Shown piece by piece: positions 36,232 through 43,897 of a stretch of 64,000 bases of DNA. Location of the stretch: contig CATOIK010000004.1 in the NCBI GenBank assembly GCA_951800645.1, positions 1 through 64,000 of the forward strand, given 5' to 3'. The notes under the pieces are model-generated. The model saw only the letters and a list, made by a program, of their open reading frames with translations, did not search any database and was not told the DNA's origin. Every line of letters begins with the position of its first letter. The first letter of the stretch is position 1. A program made the translations under genes and the position numbers. Source of the stretch: an uncultured Eubacteriales bacterium (GTDB lineage: Bacteria; Bacillota; Clostridia; Lachnospirales; Lachnospiraceae).

Positions 36232-37992
36232 TCAACTACCGTTTCCAGGCTCCGATGTACTTTCTTCCTCCGTTTCCTCTATTCCCAGATAAGGCAGGAT
36301 ATTCTTAAAAATATCAGCAATAACCGGGGCGGCGATGGTTCCGCCGTAGTAAACTCCCTGCGGCTCGTCAATGGTGATCAGGGCAATCACCTGAGGATCG
36401 TCTGCCGGAGCAAAGCCGATAAAAGAAGAAATATACTTTTTCAGACTTCGCGGCAGTTTTTCCGAAGTAGCGGTTTTTCCGCCAATCCTGTAACCGGAAA
36501 GTTTCGCCTTGTTCCCGCTTCCCTCCGCCACCACCTGTTCCAGCACAAAACGCATCTGAGCACTAGTCTCCTCCGATAAAATCTCATCTCCCTCCGGATA
36601 GGAAAACCGGTGCACCACTGTCTTATCTCCATTCGTCACCTTCACACCAAAATGAGGGGTTACCCGGCGGCCGCCGTTAATAATGGAAGACGCAGTGGTA
36701 ATAAGTTGAATCGGCGTGATCTGAAAGGACTGGCCGAAAGAAACCGTAGCCAGCTCCACCAGACCCATATTTTCCTTCCGATGCATAATGGTAGCCGCTT
36801 CTCCCGGCAGGTCGATGCCGGTCTTTTTTCTTAAGCCGAACTGCTCAAAATACCGGTAATAATTGTCTATTCCAAGCCGCTGTCCCACATCGATAAACAC
36901 CGGATTGCAGGAGTTCATGGCTCCCTGGAGAAAGGTCTCGCCACCGTGTCCGCCTACCTTGTGACAGCGAATCTTCCGATCCTCCACCACCCGGAAACCG
37001 GGACATGAAAAGGTGTCTTCCAGTTTCACCACACCCGCCTCCAAACCGGCGGCAGCCGTAATAATCTTAAAGGTAGAGCCTGGCTCATAGGTATCGTTGA
37101 TGGCGGGATTCCGCCACATCTGGTTTAACAGCTCCTGCTTCTCCTTAGAAGAAATCCCGGCGGGAGCTTCCGTATTTAAAGTAAAGGGCTCGTTTAGGTT
37201 AAATTCCGGCACATTGGCCATAGCCATGATTTCTCCATTTTTTGGATTCATCACAATGACGGAAACCTGCCTGGCCCCTTTCCGCTCCATGGTTTCATAA
37301 GCGGCCTGCTCTGCGTACTGCTGAATATTTACGTCCAGGCTGATGTGAAGGTCGTTTCCCGAAACCGGCTCAATCCGGTCCTCAAAGGCATTGTCAATCT
37401 CCACTCCTGCTGCATCGGTCATAGTAAGAATCGTGCCGTTAATTCCTTTTAAATAAGGCTCATACTCCACCTCCAGTCCGATGATTCCCTGGTTGTCTCC
37501 GCCGGTAAAGCCAAGCACCTTAGAAGCCAGGCTGTCGTAAGGATAGTATCGTTTATAGTCCTCGTCCACCTTCACCCCGGCCAGCTTCCGGTTCCGGATC
37601 CGGTCTCCTGTTTCCTTATCTACATTGGTGCGGATAATCTCACGGGAACTGCGCTTCTCCACCTTTTTCCGCACATCTGCCTCGGCCATATCCAGTTCTT
37701 CACACAGGATGCGGATCACTTCCTCCCGGTCCTTTACCTGGTTATAGATTACCGAAATGGTGCAGACCGTCCGGTTGGTGGCAATCACCTTTCCCTTGGC
37801 GTCTACAATATTTCCCCTGGCCGCCTTGATGGTCCGCTCCCGCTGGTGAAGATCCTCCGCCATCTGACTGTAATATTCAGCCCGGTGCAGCATCAAATAG
37901 GCAAGCCGTCCTATCAGTCCCACTGCGCATAAGCTCAGCAGAAGAAACAGAACGGCTGTTTTTTCCCTGTGACGGGTATGGCTGGATCTCAT
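36232..37992 (-). CDS. Class B penicillin-binding protein, SpoVD/PBP2-like
   Basis: A 586-residue bitopic transpeptidase. The N-terminal TM (VLFLLLSLCAVGLIGRLAYLML) is followed by a PBP dimerisation domain, then a transpeptidase domain with SxxK as STFK near residue 303, SxN as SCN near 360 and KTA (GGKTATSEKL) near 500 instead of the usual KTG. No PASTA domains are present. It is the second of two tandem class B PBPs; the first is next to ftsL and is the better FtsI. This one is likely the spore cortex enzyme SpoVD. A CATATAGT at 38027-38020, resembling a sigma-E -10, lies in the 60-bp gap, but no -35 is clear. Confidence 0.85.
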   Translation of the reverse strand: MRSSHTRHREKTAVLFLLLSLCAVGLIGRLAYLMLHRAEYYSQMAEDLHQRERTIKAARGNIVDAKGKVIATNRTVCTISVIYNQVKDREEVIRILCEELDMAEADVRKKVEKRSSREIIRTNVDKETGDRIRNRKLAGVKVDEDYKRYYPYDSLASKVLGFTGGDNQGIIGLEVEYEPYLKGINGTILTMTDAAGVEIDNAFEDRIEPVSGNDLHISLDVNIQQYAEQAAYETMERKGARQVSVIVMNPKNGEIMAMANVPEFNLNEPFTLNTEAPAGISSKEKQELLNQMWRNPAINDTYEPGSTFKIITAAAGLEAGVVKLEDTFSCPGFRVVEDRKIRCHKVGGHGGETFLQGAMNSCNPVFIDVGQRLGIDNYYRYFEQFGLRKKTGIDLPGEAATIMHRKENMGLVELATVSFGQSFQITPIQLITTASSIINGGRRVTPHFGVKVTNGDKTVVHRFSYPEGDEILSEETSAQMRFVLEQVVAEGSGNKAKLSGYRIGGKTATSEKLPRSLKKYISSFIGFAPADDPQVIALITIDEPQGVYYGGTIAAPVIADIFKNILPYLGIEETEEESTSEPGNGS

Positions 37993-38052
37993 GGCCGGCT
38001 CCTGAAGATTTATTGCTATACTATATGAGCCAGGCCGGATTTTAGAACGATA

Positions 38053-40509
38053 TTACTGTACCAAAGGCGCAATGGTCTCTGGCCGTCCCGGCTGATCTCC
38101 TATGGGGCCGCCTGGCTGGGGAGGCACATAAGACGGGCCGGTTTCGTCTGCCGGCGCCGTTCCCCTGGTGGGGGCATTCTCATCTGCCTCCGTTTCCCTG
38201 GCTTTTGTAGTTTCCTTTGCTCTTGCAGTCTCAGCCGCTTTCGTGGTTTCTCTTTCCCTGGCGGTTTCCGGCTCTGTCTCCCGAACTGCCGGGGCCGTAG
38301 TCTCCGGCTCTTCATTTTCCGGAGCCGCCACCGTTTCTTCTGGATAGCTGTCCTCAGAGCCGTCCGGCAAAACGCCTGGAATGCCGGAATCCTCGCTGTA
38401 ATCTATGTACTCCTCAGTCTCATATACCTTGGTCTCCAGCTCCTGAGCAGGCTGCAGGCTGGAGTTATCGGTAATGCCCTCCTCCTGGGGAAGCTGCCCT
38501 GTCACCGCAGAATCCTCTGCTTTTGTTTCCACTGCCGGAAAAATATTCAAGTAAGGCAGAATATCCTGCATGATCTTCTGGAATACCTGGCTGGCGTAGG
38601 TGGAGTGGGCCTGTTCCTCTACAAACGGCTCGTCTACTACTACATACAGCAGAATCTGGGGATCATTGGCAGGAGCAAATCCGCAGAAGGAAAGCAAGTA
38701 CCTTCCCTGCTTACGAGGCAGCTTCTCTGCCGTACCGGTCTTTCCGCCAATCTCATAGCCTGCCACAGCAGCAGCCTTACCGGTTCCCTCTGACACCGTG
38801 CGGAACAGGGCGTTTCGGATAATACTGCTGGTAGACTCAGATACCGTCTCCCGCACCAGCTTAGGCTCTACCTTTTTCACAACAGATCCCTGCTCATTTA
38901 AGATCTGCCGCACCACATGAGGCTCATAGTAGGAACCTCCGTTGATGACAGAGCTGAAAGCCGCCGCCATCTGAACCATGCTGACATTAAATGTCTGACC
39001 AAAGGAACTGGTAGCCAGATCCACCGGCTTCATGGTCTCCTCATCATAAACCAGATTGGAGGTATCTGCCTCGCCAGGCAAATCAATGCCGGTTTTGGTT
39101 CCGAAACCAAACAGCCGCTGATACCGGGTAAAGGTAGATACGCCGGTTTTTGCTGCAATCTGCATCATGGCGTCGTTGCAGGATACCATCAAAGTCTCCG
39201 CCAGACTCTGGTTCTGATGGCCGCCCTTGGAGAAAGCAGTACACTTGATAAAATGGCCGCCTACCTCCTGATAACCATCGCAGTAGAATGTATCGTTGGG
39301 ACTGATAATGCCTTCTTCCAGGGCTGCCGCCACAGTGAAAACCTTGGCAGGAGAACCTGGCTCATAGCTGTCGCTGATGCAGTAATTTCTCCACTCCTGG
39401 TTCCATGCCACCTGAAGTCCCAGGGAATGCACCTCGTCCTCCGTATAATACTGAGGCACCTGATCTTCCTCAATGGTGGATTTATCCGTATTCCGATGCT
39501 TTCTCTTGTAATCGTCTACTGCCTCTTTTGTACCCAGGGCCCGGATTTCATCTTCTGTATAGCGGTCCGACACCTGCCGGGGATTGTTTAAATCAAAGGT
39601 ATGGTTGCTGGCCATAGCCAGAATTTCGCCATTATTGGGATTCATGGCTACCACCCCTACATTTTTAGAGCCTGGCTCGTTCATCCACTCTGCAATCCGC
39701 TTCTCCACCACATTCTGAATATTTACATCAATGGTGGACACCACTGTGTCGCCATTGACTGCAGATTTGATCACCCGTTCTAAGTTGGAATCATCGTTTA
39801 AGTAGCCGTACTCCCGTCCATTGGTTCCGATAAGAGCATCGTTGTAGGACTGTTCAATACCGCCGTTTCCGCTTCCGCCATCGCTGGTGGCAAAGCCGAT
39901 TACATTGCAGGCCAAAGAATTATAAGGGTAAACCCGCTTATATTCATCCTCAAACCAGACGCCGTACACCCGGGCTTTGGAATCCTTCTTGGCGTTGGCC
40001 TGGTTGGTCTCTGTCTTTAAGGTCTCAAAGGCCTCTTTCTGGTCGTAGCTTAGCTGTCTGGCATACCGCAGATACCGTTTTTCCGGATTGGCAGTAATCT
40101 TGGTTCGGATGTCGTTTCCGTCAAAGCCAAACACACTCACCAGGGCGGTGATCGTCGGCTCTAAGTAATTCTCTGCATCCGACATAATCTGCCGCGGGTC
40201 GATGATTAAGTTATACACTTTTTCCGTAGTAGCCAGATAGGTTCCGTTCCGGTCCACAATATCCCCCCGCCGGTAAGGCAGCACCCGGCTGTCATACTCC
40301 TGCTGGGACAAAACAATCTGATTATAGCTGTCCTGGTTGGTCTCCACAATATCGTAAAGCACATAAATTAAAGCAAACAAAGCCAGCGTAATCACGATAA
40401 CCGTGATGGCCAGCTTTTCCTGCATATATTTGGTTATAACACGCCGTTTGCCGGACTCCCGGCTCGGCTTCCGCTTTCTGTCACTGTTGGCGTTTTGGGA
40501 TGTCCTCAT
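38053..40509 (-). CDS. Class B penicillin-binding protein FtsI/PBP2B-like with long acidic tail
   Basis: An 818-residue division transpeptidase. The cytoplasmic basic N-terminus and TM (about 33-52) are followed by a PBP dimer domain. The transpeptidase domain has SxxK as SPAK near residue 385, SxN as SCN near 445 and KTG (GGKTGTAEKL) near 590. Two extra insertions rich in charged residues lie before SPAK. The last 150 residues form a Glu/Thr/Pro/Ala-rich, low-complexity extracellular tail with repeated ETTKA/ETA units in place of PASTA domains. It overlaps ftsL by 29 bp; the SD is weak, so coupling is likely. Confidence 0.9.
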   Translation of the reverse strand: MRTSQNANSDRKRKPSRESGKRRVITKYMQEKLAITVIVITLALFALIYVLYDIVETNQDSYNQIVLSQQEYDSRVLPYRRGDIVDRNGTYLATTEKVYNLIIDPRQIMSDAENYLEPTITALVSVFGFDGNDIRTKITANPEKRYLRYARQLSYDQKEAFETLKTETNQANAKKDSKARVYGVWFEDEYKRVYPYNSLACNVIGFATSDGGSGNGGIEQSYNDALIGTNGREYGYLNDDSNLERVIKSAVNGDTVVSTIDVNIQNVVEKRIAEWMNEPGSKNVGVVAMNPNNGEILAMASNHTFDLNNPRQVSDRYTEDEIRALGTKEAVDDYKRKHRNTDKSTIEEDQVPQYYTEDEVHSLGLQVAWNQEWRNYCISDSYEPGSPAKVFTVAAALEEGIISPNDTFYCDGYQEVGGHFIKCTAFSKGGHQNQSLAETLMVSCNDAMMQIAAKTGVSTFTRYQRLFGFGTKTGIDLPGEADTSNLVYDEETMKPVDLATSSFGQTFNVSMVQMAAAFSSVINGGSYYEPHVVRQILNEQGSVVKKVEPKLVRETVSESTSSIIRNALFRTVSEGTGKAAAVAGYEIGGKTGTAEKLPRKQGRYLLSFCGFAPANDPQILLYVVVDEPFVEEQAHSTYASQVFQKIMQDILPYLNIFPAVETKAEDSAVTGQLPQEEGITDNSSLQPAQELETKVYETEEYIDYSEDSGIPGVLPDGSEDSYPEETVAAPENEEPETTAPAVRETEPETARERETTKAAETARAKETTKARETEADENAPTRGTAPADETGPSYVPPQPGGPIGDQPGRPETIAPLVQ

Positions 40510-40987
40510 ACTGTCTTACATACTCGCTTTCCGTTTTGTCGTAGAGAATCACCTGGTCTTTGTTGGCATATAACATTCCCAGCTCCTCCGTAGCCACCTG
40601 ATAAATGTGATCCAGATCAATATCCGTATTGATTCTGGTCTGCAGTGCGTCGTTCTCCGATTTTAACTTTTCCAACTGCTGTTCCAGCACCTCAATGTTG
40701 TGGATTCTTCCGGTGATGGAAGACTGCACCTGCAGATAGCTTACACAGATATACAAAGCGAACGCTGCCGCAACCGTCAGCATCAACACATAGGGAAGAT
40801 CCATCTGAAGCGCTTTTTCCTGATTGCGTCTTACTCGCCGCTGCATTCTTTGATACTGCTGAGTCTGCCGTTCCAGACGAACCGCTTTCCGCTGCCGCTC
40901 CTGGGCTGCAGTTCTTTCAGGCACTGCCGCCTGGGCTGCACTTCCGTATACATATGCCTGTCCGCTTATTCTGCGTCCTGCCGCCAT
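40481..40987 (-). CDS. ftsL: Cell division protein FtsL-like
   Basis: A 168-residue bitopic protein. A long Arg/Gln-rich cytoplasmic region (1-62), one TM helix (VLMLTVAAAFALYICVSYL, about 68-86), then a leucine-zipper-like coiled coil (about 95-125). It lies between rsmH and the class B PBP, the canonical FtsL slot. FtsL links FtsQ and DivIC to FtsW/FtsI. SD GGGAGG lies 8 nt before the ATG. Sequence alone does not separate FtsL from DivIC; position decides. Confidence 0.82.
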   Translation of the reverse strand: MAAGRRISGQAYVYGSAAQAAVPERTAAQERQRKAVRLERQTQQYQRMQRRVRRNQEKALQMDLPYVLMLTVAAAFALYICVSYLQVQSSITGRIHNIEVLEQQLEKLKSENDALQTRINTDIDLDHIYQVATEELGMLYANKDQVILYDKTESEYVRQYEDIPKRQQ

Positions 40988-41047
40988 ATTCTCGACCTCC
41001 CTTTCCCATTTCTCCGGCCTGAAAGCCGGGATACTTTTGTATATTTT

Positions 41048-41989
41048 TTAATCCTGATTCCGCTCAAACACACGGAGCTTAGAGCTTTTAGACCGTTTGT
41101 TTGCTGCGATTTCCTCCTCTGACGGCACAATCGGCTTTCTTGTAATGACCGTGCCTTTGCTTTTCTTTCCGCACATGCACACCGGAAATGTTTTGGGGCA
41201 GATGCAGGGATTTTCGTTTCTGCGAAACGCATTTTTTACCATCCGGTCCTCTAAGGAGTGGAAGGTAATGATGCTTAAACGGCCTCCCGGATTTAACCGG
41301 TCAACCATCCGGTCAATGGAGTTGTTTAAAACATCCAGTTCGTGATTCAGTTCGATACGGATAGCCTGAAAGGTCTTCTTGGAGGGATGTCCTCCCACTG
41401 CCCGCACCTTGGCCGGAATTGCCGCCTTGATAATATCGTTTAACTCTCCGGTAGTCTCAATAGGCTTTTCCTGTCTGCGCATCACAATGTGCTTTGCAAT
41501 ATTTTTTGCAAACTTGTCCTCGCCGTAATCCCGGATTATCCGGTACAGCTCCGACTCGCTGTAGGTATTTACAATATCTGCAGCAGTCTGAGGATTCCGC
41601 TGGTCCATCCGCATATCCAGAGGAGCGTCTTCCCGGTAGGTAAAGCCCCGCTCCACAGTATCCAACTGATAGGAGGATACGCCTAAATCCAGATAGATGC
41701 CGTCCACCTTTCCAATGGAGAGCTCATCCAGCACTGCATCGATATTCTCATAGTTGCTTCTTACAATCGTTACTCTGGAACCGTACTCTTTAAGCCGCTC
41801 CCCGGCTGCCCGGATTGCGTCTGCATCCTGGTCAATTCCAATCAGACGCCCTGTATCTCCCAGACGGCTGCACACCTCCCAGGCATGTCCGCCTCCTCCC
41901 AGAGTGCCGTCCACATAGATGCCGTCCGGCCGGATAGCCAGACTGTCTACGGTCTCCTCCAATAAAACGGATTTATGTTCAAATGCCAT
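41048..41989 (-). CDS. rsmH: 16S rRNA m4C1402 methyltransferase
   Basis: A 313-residue RsmH/MraW that N4-methylates C1402 in the ribosomal P-site. The start [12 protein letters not shown] is typical; SAM motif I is [12 protein letters not shown], then [11 protein letters not shown] and [13 protein letters not shown] near the C-terminus. The ATG at 41989 is 1 nt after the mraZ stop; an in-frame upstream extension overlapping mraZ is rejected. Confidence 0.96.
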   Translation of the reverse strand: MAFEHKSVLLEETVDSLAIRPDGIYVDGTLGGGGHAWEVCSRLGDTGRLIGIDQDADAIRAAGERLKEYGSRVTIVRSNYENIDAVLDELSIGKVDGIYLDLGVSSYQLDTVERGFTYREDAPLDMRMDQRNPQTAADIVNTYSESELYRIIRDYGEDKFAKNIAKHIVMRRQEKPIETTGELNDIIKAAIPAKVRAVGGHPSKKTFQAIRIELNHELDVLNNSIDRMVDRLNPGGRLSIITFHSLEDRMVKNAFRRNENPCICPKTFPVCMCGKKSKGTVITRKPIVPSEEEIAANKRSKSSKLRVFERNQD

Positions 41990-41990
41990 G

Positions 41991-42416
41991 CTAAATACCA
42001 AGACCTTCCATGTTTTCTGCGATTTCGTCCATATCGTCATAGGTGTTGGAAGCGTTCCAAACCTCCCGGCTCCAGATTTCAATCCGGCTGCCTACGCCTA
42101 CCAAAACCGCATCCTTGTCAATCTTTGCAAACTCTCTCAGCACTGCCGGCAAAAGAATCCGTCCCTGCTTGTCTACTTCGCAGGTAGTGGCGCCTGCAAG
42201 GAAAAAACGGGAGAACTTTCTGGCGTTGGCATTGGTAAGAGGCAGGGTATGAAGCTTTTCTTCCAGGGCTTTCCACTCTGTATTTTCATACACAAACAGA
42301 CAGCCATCCAGTCCCTTCGTCACAACGAACTCCTCACCCAGTTGTTCTCTGAATTTGGAGGGGACAATCAGTCTGCCTTTTGCATCTACCGTATGATTGT
42401 ATTCACCCATGAACAT
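41991..42416 (-). CDS. mraZ: Transcriptional regulator MraZ
   Basis: A 141-residue double AbrB-like-fold repressor of the dcw operon. Each half carries the DxK/R-GRxxxP signature: [14 protein letters not shown] near residue 12 and [14 protein letters not shown] near 88. ATG at 42416 is preferred, with AGGTGA 5 nt upstream; a GTG 9 nt earlier and an ATG 6 nt later are alternatives. Its likely operator repeats lie immediately upstream. Confidence 0.95.
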   Translation of the reverse strand: MFMGEYNHTVDAKGRLIVPSKFREQLGEEFVVTKGLDGCLFVYENTEWKALEEKLHTLPLTNANARKFSRFFLAGATTCEVDKQGRILLPAVLREFAKIDKDAVLVGVGSRIEIWSREVWNASNTYDDMDEIAENMEGLGI

Positions 42417-42462
42417 AACAATCACCTGCCACCCTAATGTACCACATTTGTACCATTACCTA

Positions 42463-42489
42463 CCACTTTGCTCCACTTTTCACCACTTG
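42463..42489 (-). promoter_or_regulatory. MraZ operator: three direct repeats of AAAGTGG type
   Basis: On the minus strand, (A)AAGTGG occurs three times with an exact 10-bp period (CCACTT on the plus strand at 42463, 42473 and 42483). Looser GTGG/ATGG-like cores continue the phase at 42453 and 42442. MraZ is known to bind several short G-rich direct repeats at about 10-bp spacing upstream of its own gene, and an AAAGTG-type unit is described in mycoplasmas. A TATACT (42507-42502) just upstream may be the -10, but its -35 is weak. Confidence 0.75.
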
Positions 42490-42537
42490 TATGTTTATTT
42501 TAGTATAAGAGCAGGAAAATAGCAAGGAAAATTTAAG

Positions 42538-42575
42538 AAAAAAAGAAGGCGTCTGCAAGTTTTGCAAACGCCTTC
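42538..42575 (-). terminator. Terminator of lgt
   Basis: On the minus strand, GAAGGCG and CGCCTTC plus inner TTGCA/TGCAA pairing give a long stem (42545-42575), followed by a T7 run. It separates lgt from the mraZ promoter. Confidence 0.88.
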
Positions 42576-42583
42576 TAAATATG

Positions 42584-43468
42584 CTACTGTTCTGTTTTTT
42601 CTGTACAAGATATAGTTTTCCGTTTCCGGTAGTGATACAGTAAAACTGCCGCAGCAGCCAGAGACAGCACCAGAGACAGGGCCTGAGACACCGGAATTCC
42701 AGTTCCAAACAAAATCAACTGGTCGGTCCGCAGTCCTTCAATCCAGAATCTGCCCAAACCATAGCCGAAAAGATAGATAGCAAGCATCTCTCCGTCAAAC
42801 TTCTTCCGTTTCCGATACCACAGCATGAAGCAGAGAAGTCCCAGATTCCAGAGAGATTCATAGAGGAAGGTGGGATGAACCTGAATGTACTCCACTCCGT
42901 TCTCTACAATTTTGTGGCTTAACACATCCTCATTCAGCATGTTGGGATTCACCAGGGAAAGCTTAATCCGCATGGCAAGGAGGCTGTCTGTGTAGCCGCC
43001 GAATGCCTCTGTATTAAAGAAGTTTCCCCACCGTCCGATAATCTGGCCGGTTACCAGTCCCAGCACGCCGCTGTCCGCCATGGAGAAAAAGGACTGCTTC
43101 CTGATTCTGGTAAACACGGTCAAAGTCAGCACTGCGCCAATAACGCCGCCGTAAATAGCCAGCCCTCCTGCCCGCAGATTAAAAATCTGCAGCAGATTAT
43201 CCTTATAATAATCCCACTCAAACATCACATAGTAAAGCCTGGCTCCGATTATGGAAAAAATAATTCCGTACAGTGCAAAATCCAGGTACAGCTCCGGATC
43301 CTGCCCCCTCCGTCTGGCGTCCCGCTGAGCCACCCAGATTCCCGCCAGCATCCCCAGGCCAATGATAATGCCGTAATAGGCAATGTCAAACCCAAACACG
43401 GTAATGTGATTCTTCAAATGCTCGATTTCCATGCCAAGATGGACAAAGCTGATGTCTGTTCCTTCCAT
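42584..43468 (-). CDS. lgt: Prolipoprotein diacylglyceryl transferase
   Basis: A 294-residue, seven-helix membrane enzyme that adds diacylglycerol to lipobox cysteines. The family signature is GQIIGRWGNFFNTEAFGG near residue 135, and HPTFLYESLWNLGL is the conserved second block. ATG at 43468 (MEGTDISFVHLG) is behind GAGTGG; an in-frame extension of 13 codons runs into a perfect inverted repeat in the leader and is rejected. Confidence 0.94.
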   Translation of the reverse strand: MEGTDISFVHLGMEIEHLKNHITVFGFDIAYYGIIIGLGMLAGIWVAQRDARRRGQDPELYLDFALYGIIFSIIGARLYYVMFEWDYYKDNLLQIFNLRAGGLAIYGGVIGAVLTLTVFTRIRKQSFFSMADSGVLGLVTGQIIGRWGNFFNTEAFGGYTDSLLAMRIKLSLVNPNMLNEDVLSHKIVENGVEYIQVHPTFLYESLWNLGLLCFMLWYRKRKKFDGEMLAIYLFGYGLGRFWIEGLRTDQLILFGTGIPVSQALSLVLSLAAAAVLLYHYRKRKTISCTEKTEQ

Positions 43469-43501
43469 AGTTTCCACTCTTTTCCTTCTTATATTTGCAT
43501 A

Positions 43502-43557
43502 CAGCATAGAATCTTATGATGCAGATTCTATGCTACAATACATCGAAGGGAAAATCA
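43502..43557 (-). promoter_or_regulatory. lgt promoter with overlapping 12-bp inverted repeat
   Basis: On the minus strand: TTGATT (43557-43552), 17 bp, TAGCAT (43534-43529). The -10 overlaps one arm of the perfect inverted repeat AGCATAGAATCT (43502-43513)/AGATTCTATGCT (43522-43533), loop 8 nt. The repeat could be an operator or a leader hairpin; no U-tract follows. Confidence 0.55.
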
Positions 43558-43668
43558 AGTAATTCTTAAAACAGAAACACAACCTGCTCTCCCTCCGGAT
43601 TCTCTGAAAAGATGCTGATATAAGGCGCCTCCGTCCTCACTATGTTTAGGAAAAGTAAGAAAAGGTAG

Positions 43669-43697
43669 TTTACAATTCCCCTATTACTGTGTATAAT
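43669..43697 (+). promoter_or_regulatory. Promoter of tRNA-Ser
   Basis: TTTACA (43669-43674), 17 bp, TATAAT (43692-43697), 19 bp before the mature tRNA 5' end. Confidence 0.85.
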
Positions 43698-43716
43698 AGG
43701 GAAGTTATAAAGCCTT

Positions 43717-43806
43717 GGAGATGTAGCGAAGCGGCCGTAACGCGGCGCACTCGAAATGCGTTTGTCGGTTCATCCCGGCACGAGGGTTCGAATCCCTCCG
43801 TCTCCG
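43717..43806 (+). tRNA. tRNA-Ser (anticodon CGA)
   Basis: A 90-nt class II tRNA. The acceptor stem GGAGATG/CGTCTCC, anticodon loop CTCGAAA (CGA reads UCG), a long variable arm typical of tRNA-Ser, and the T arm GGTTCGAATCC are all visible. Discriminator G at 43806 fits Ser. CCA is not encoded. It is a single-gene unit with its own promoter and terminator, on the opposite strand to its neighbours. Confidence 0.96.
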
Positions 43807-43810
43807 CTAT

Positions 43811-43836
43811 AAAACCCTTGAGAAATCAAGGGTTTT
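43811..43836 (+). terminator. Terminator of tRNA-Ser
   Basis: AAAACCCTTGA and TCAAGGGTTTT form an 11-bp perfect stem around a GAAA loop, 4 bp after the tRNA, ending TTTTCTC. Confidence 0.88.
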
Positions 43837-43860
43837 CTCATTGTATTCTCTTTATACTCT

Positions 43861-43897
43861 AGCGTTTTTGTTTCATAGGGCGAACTTTCCTATGAAA
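43861..43897. repeat. 37-bp dispersed repeat, copy 2, overlapping the end of the amidase gene
   Basis: This is identical to 32527-32563. Read on the minus strand, it supplies the last codons (part of FFS) and the TAG stop of the lipoprotein amidase gene at 43890. Confidence 0.85.
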
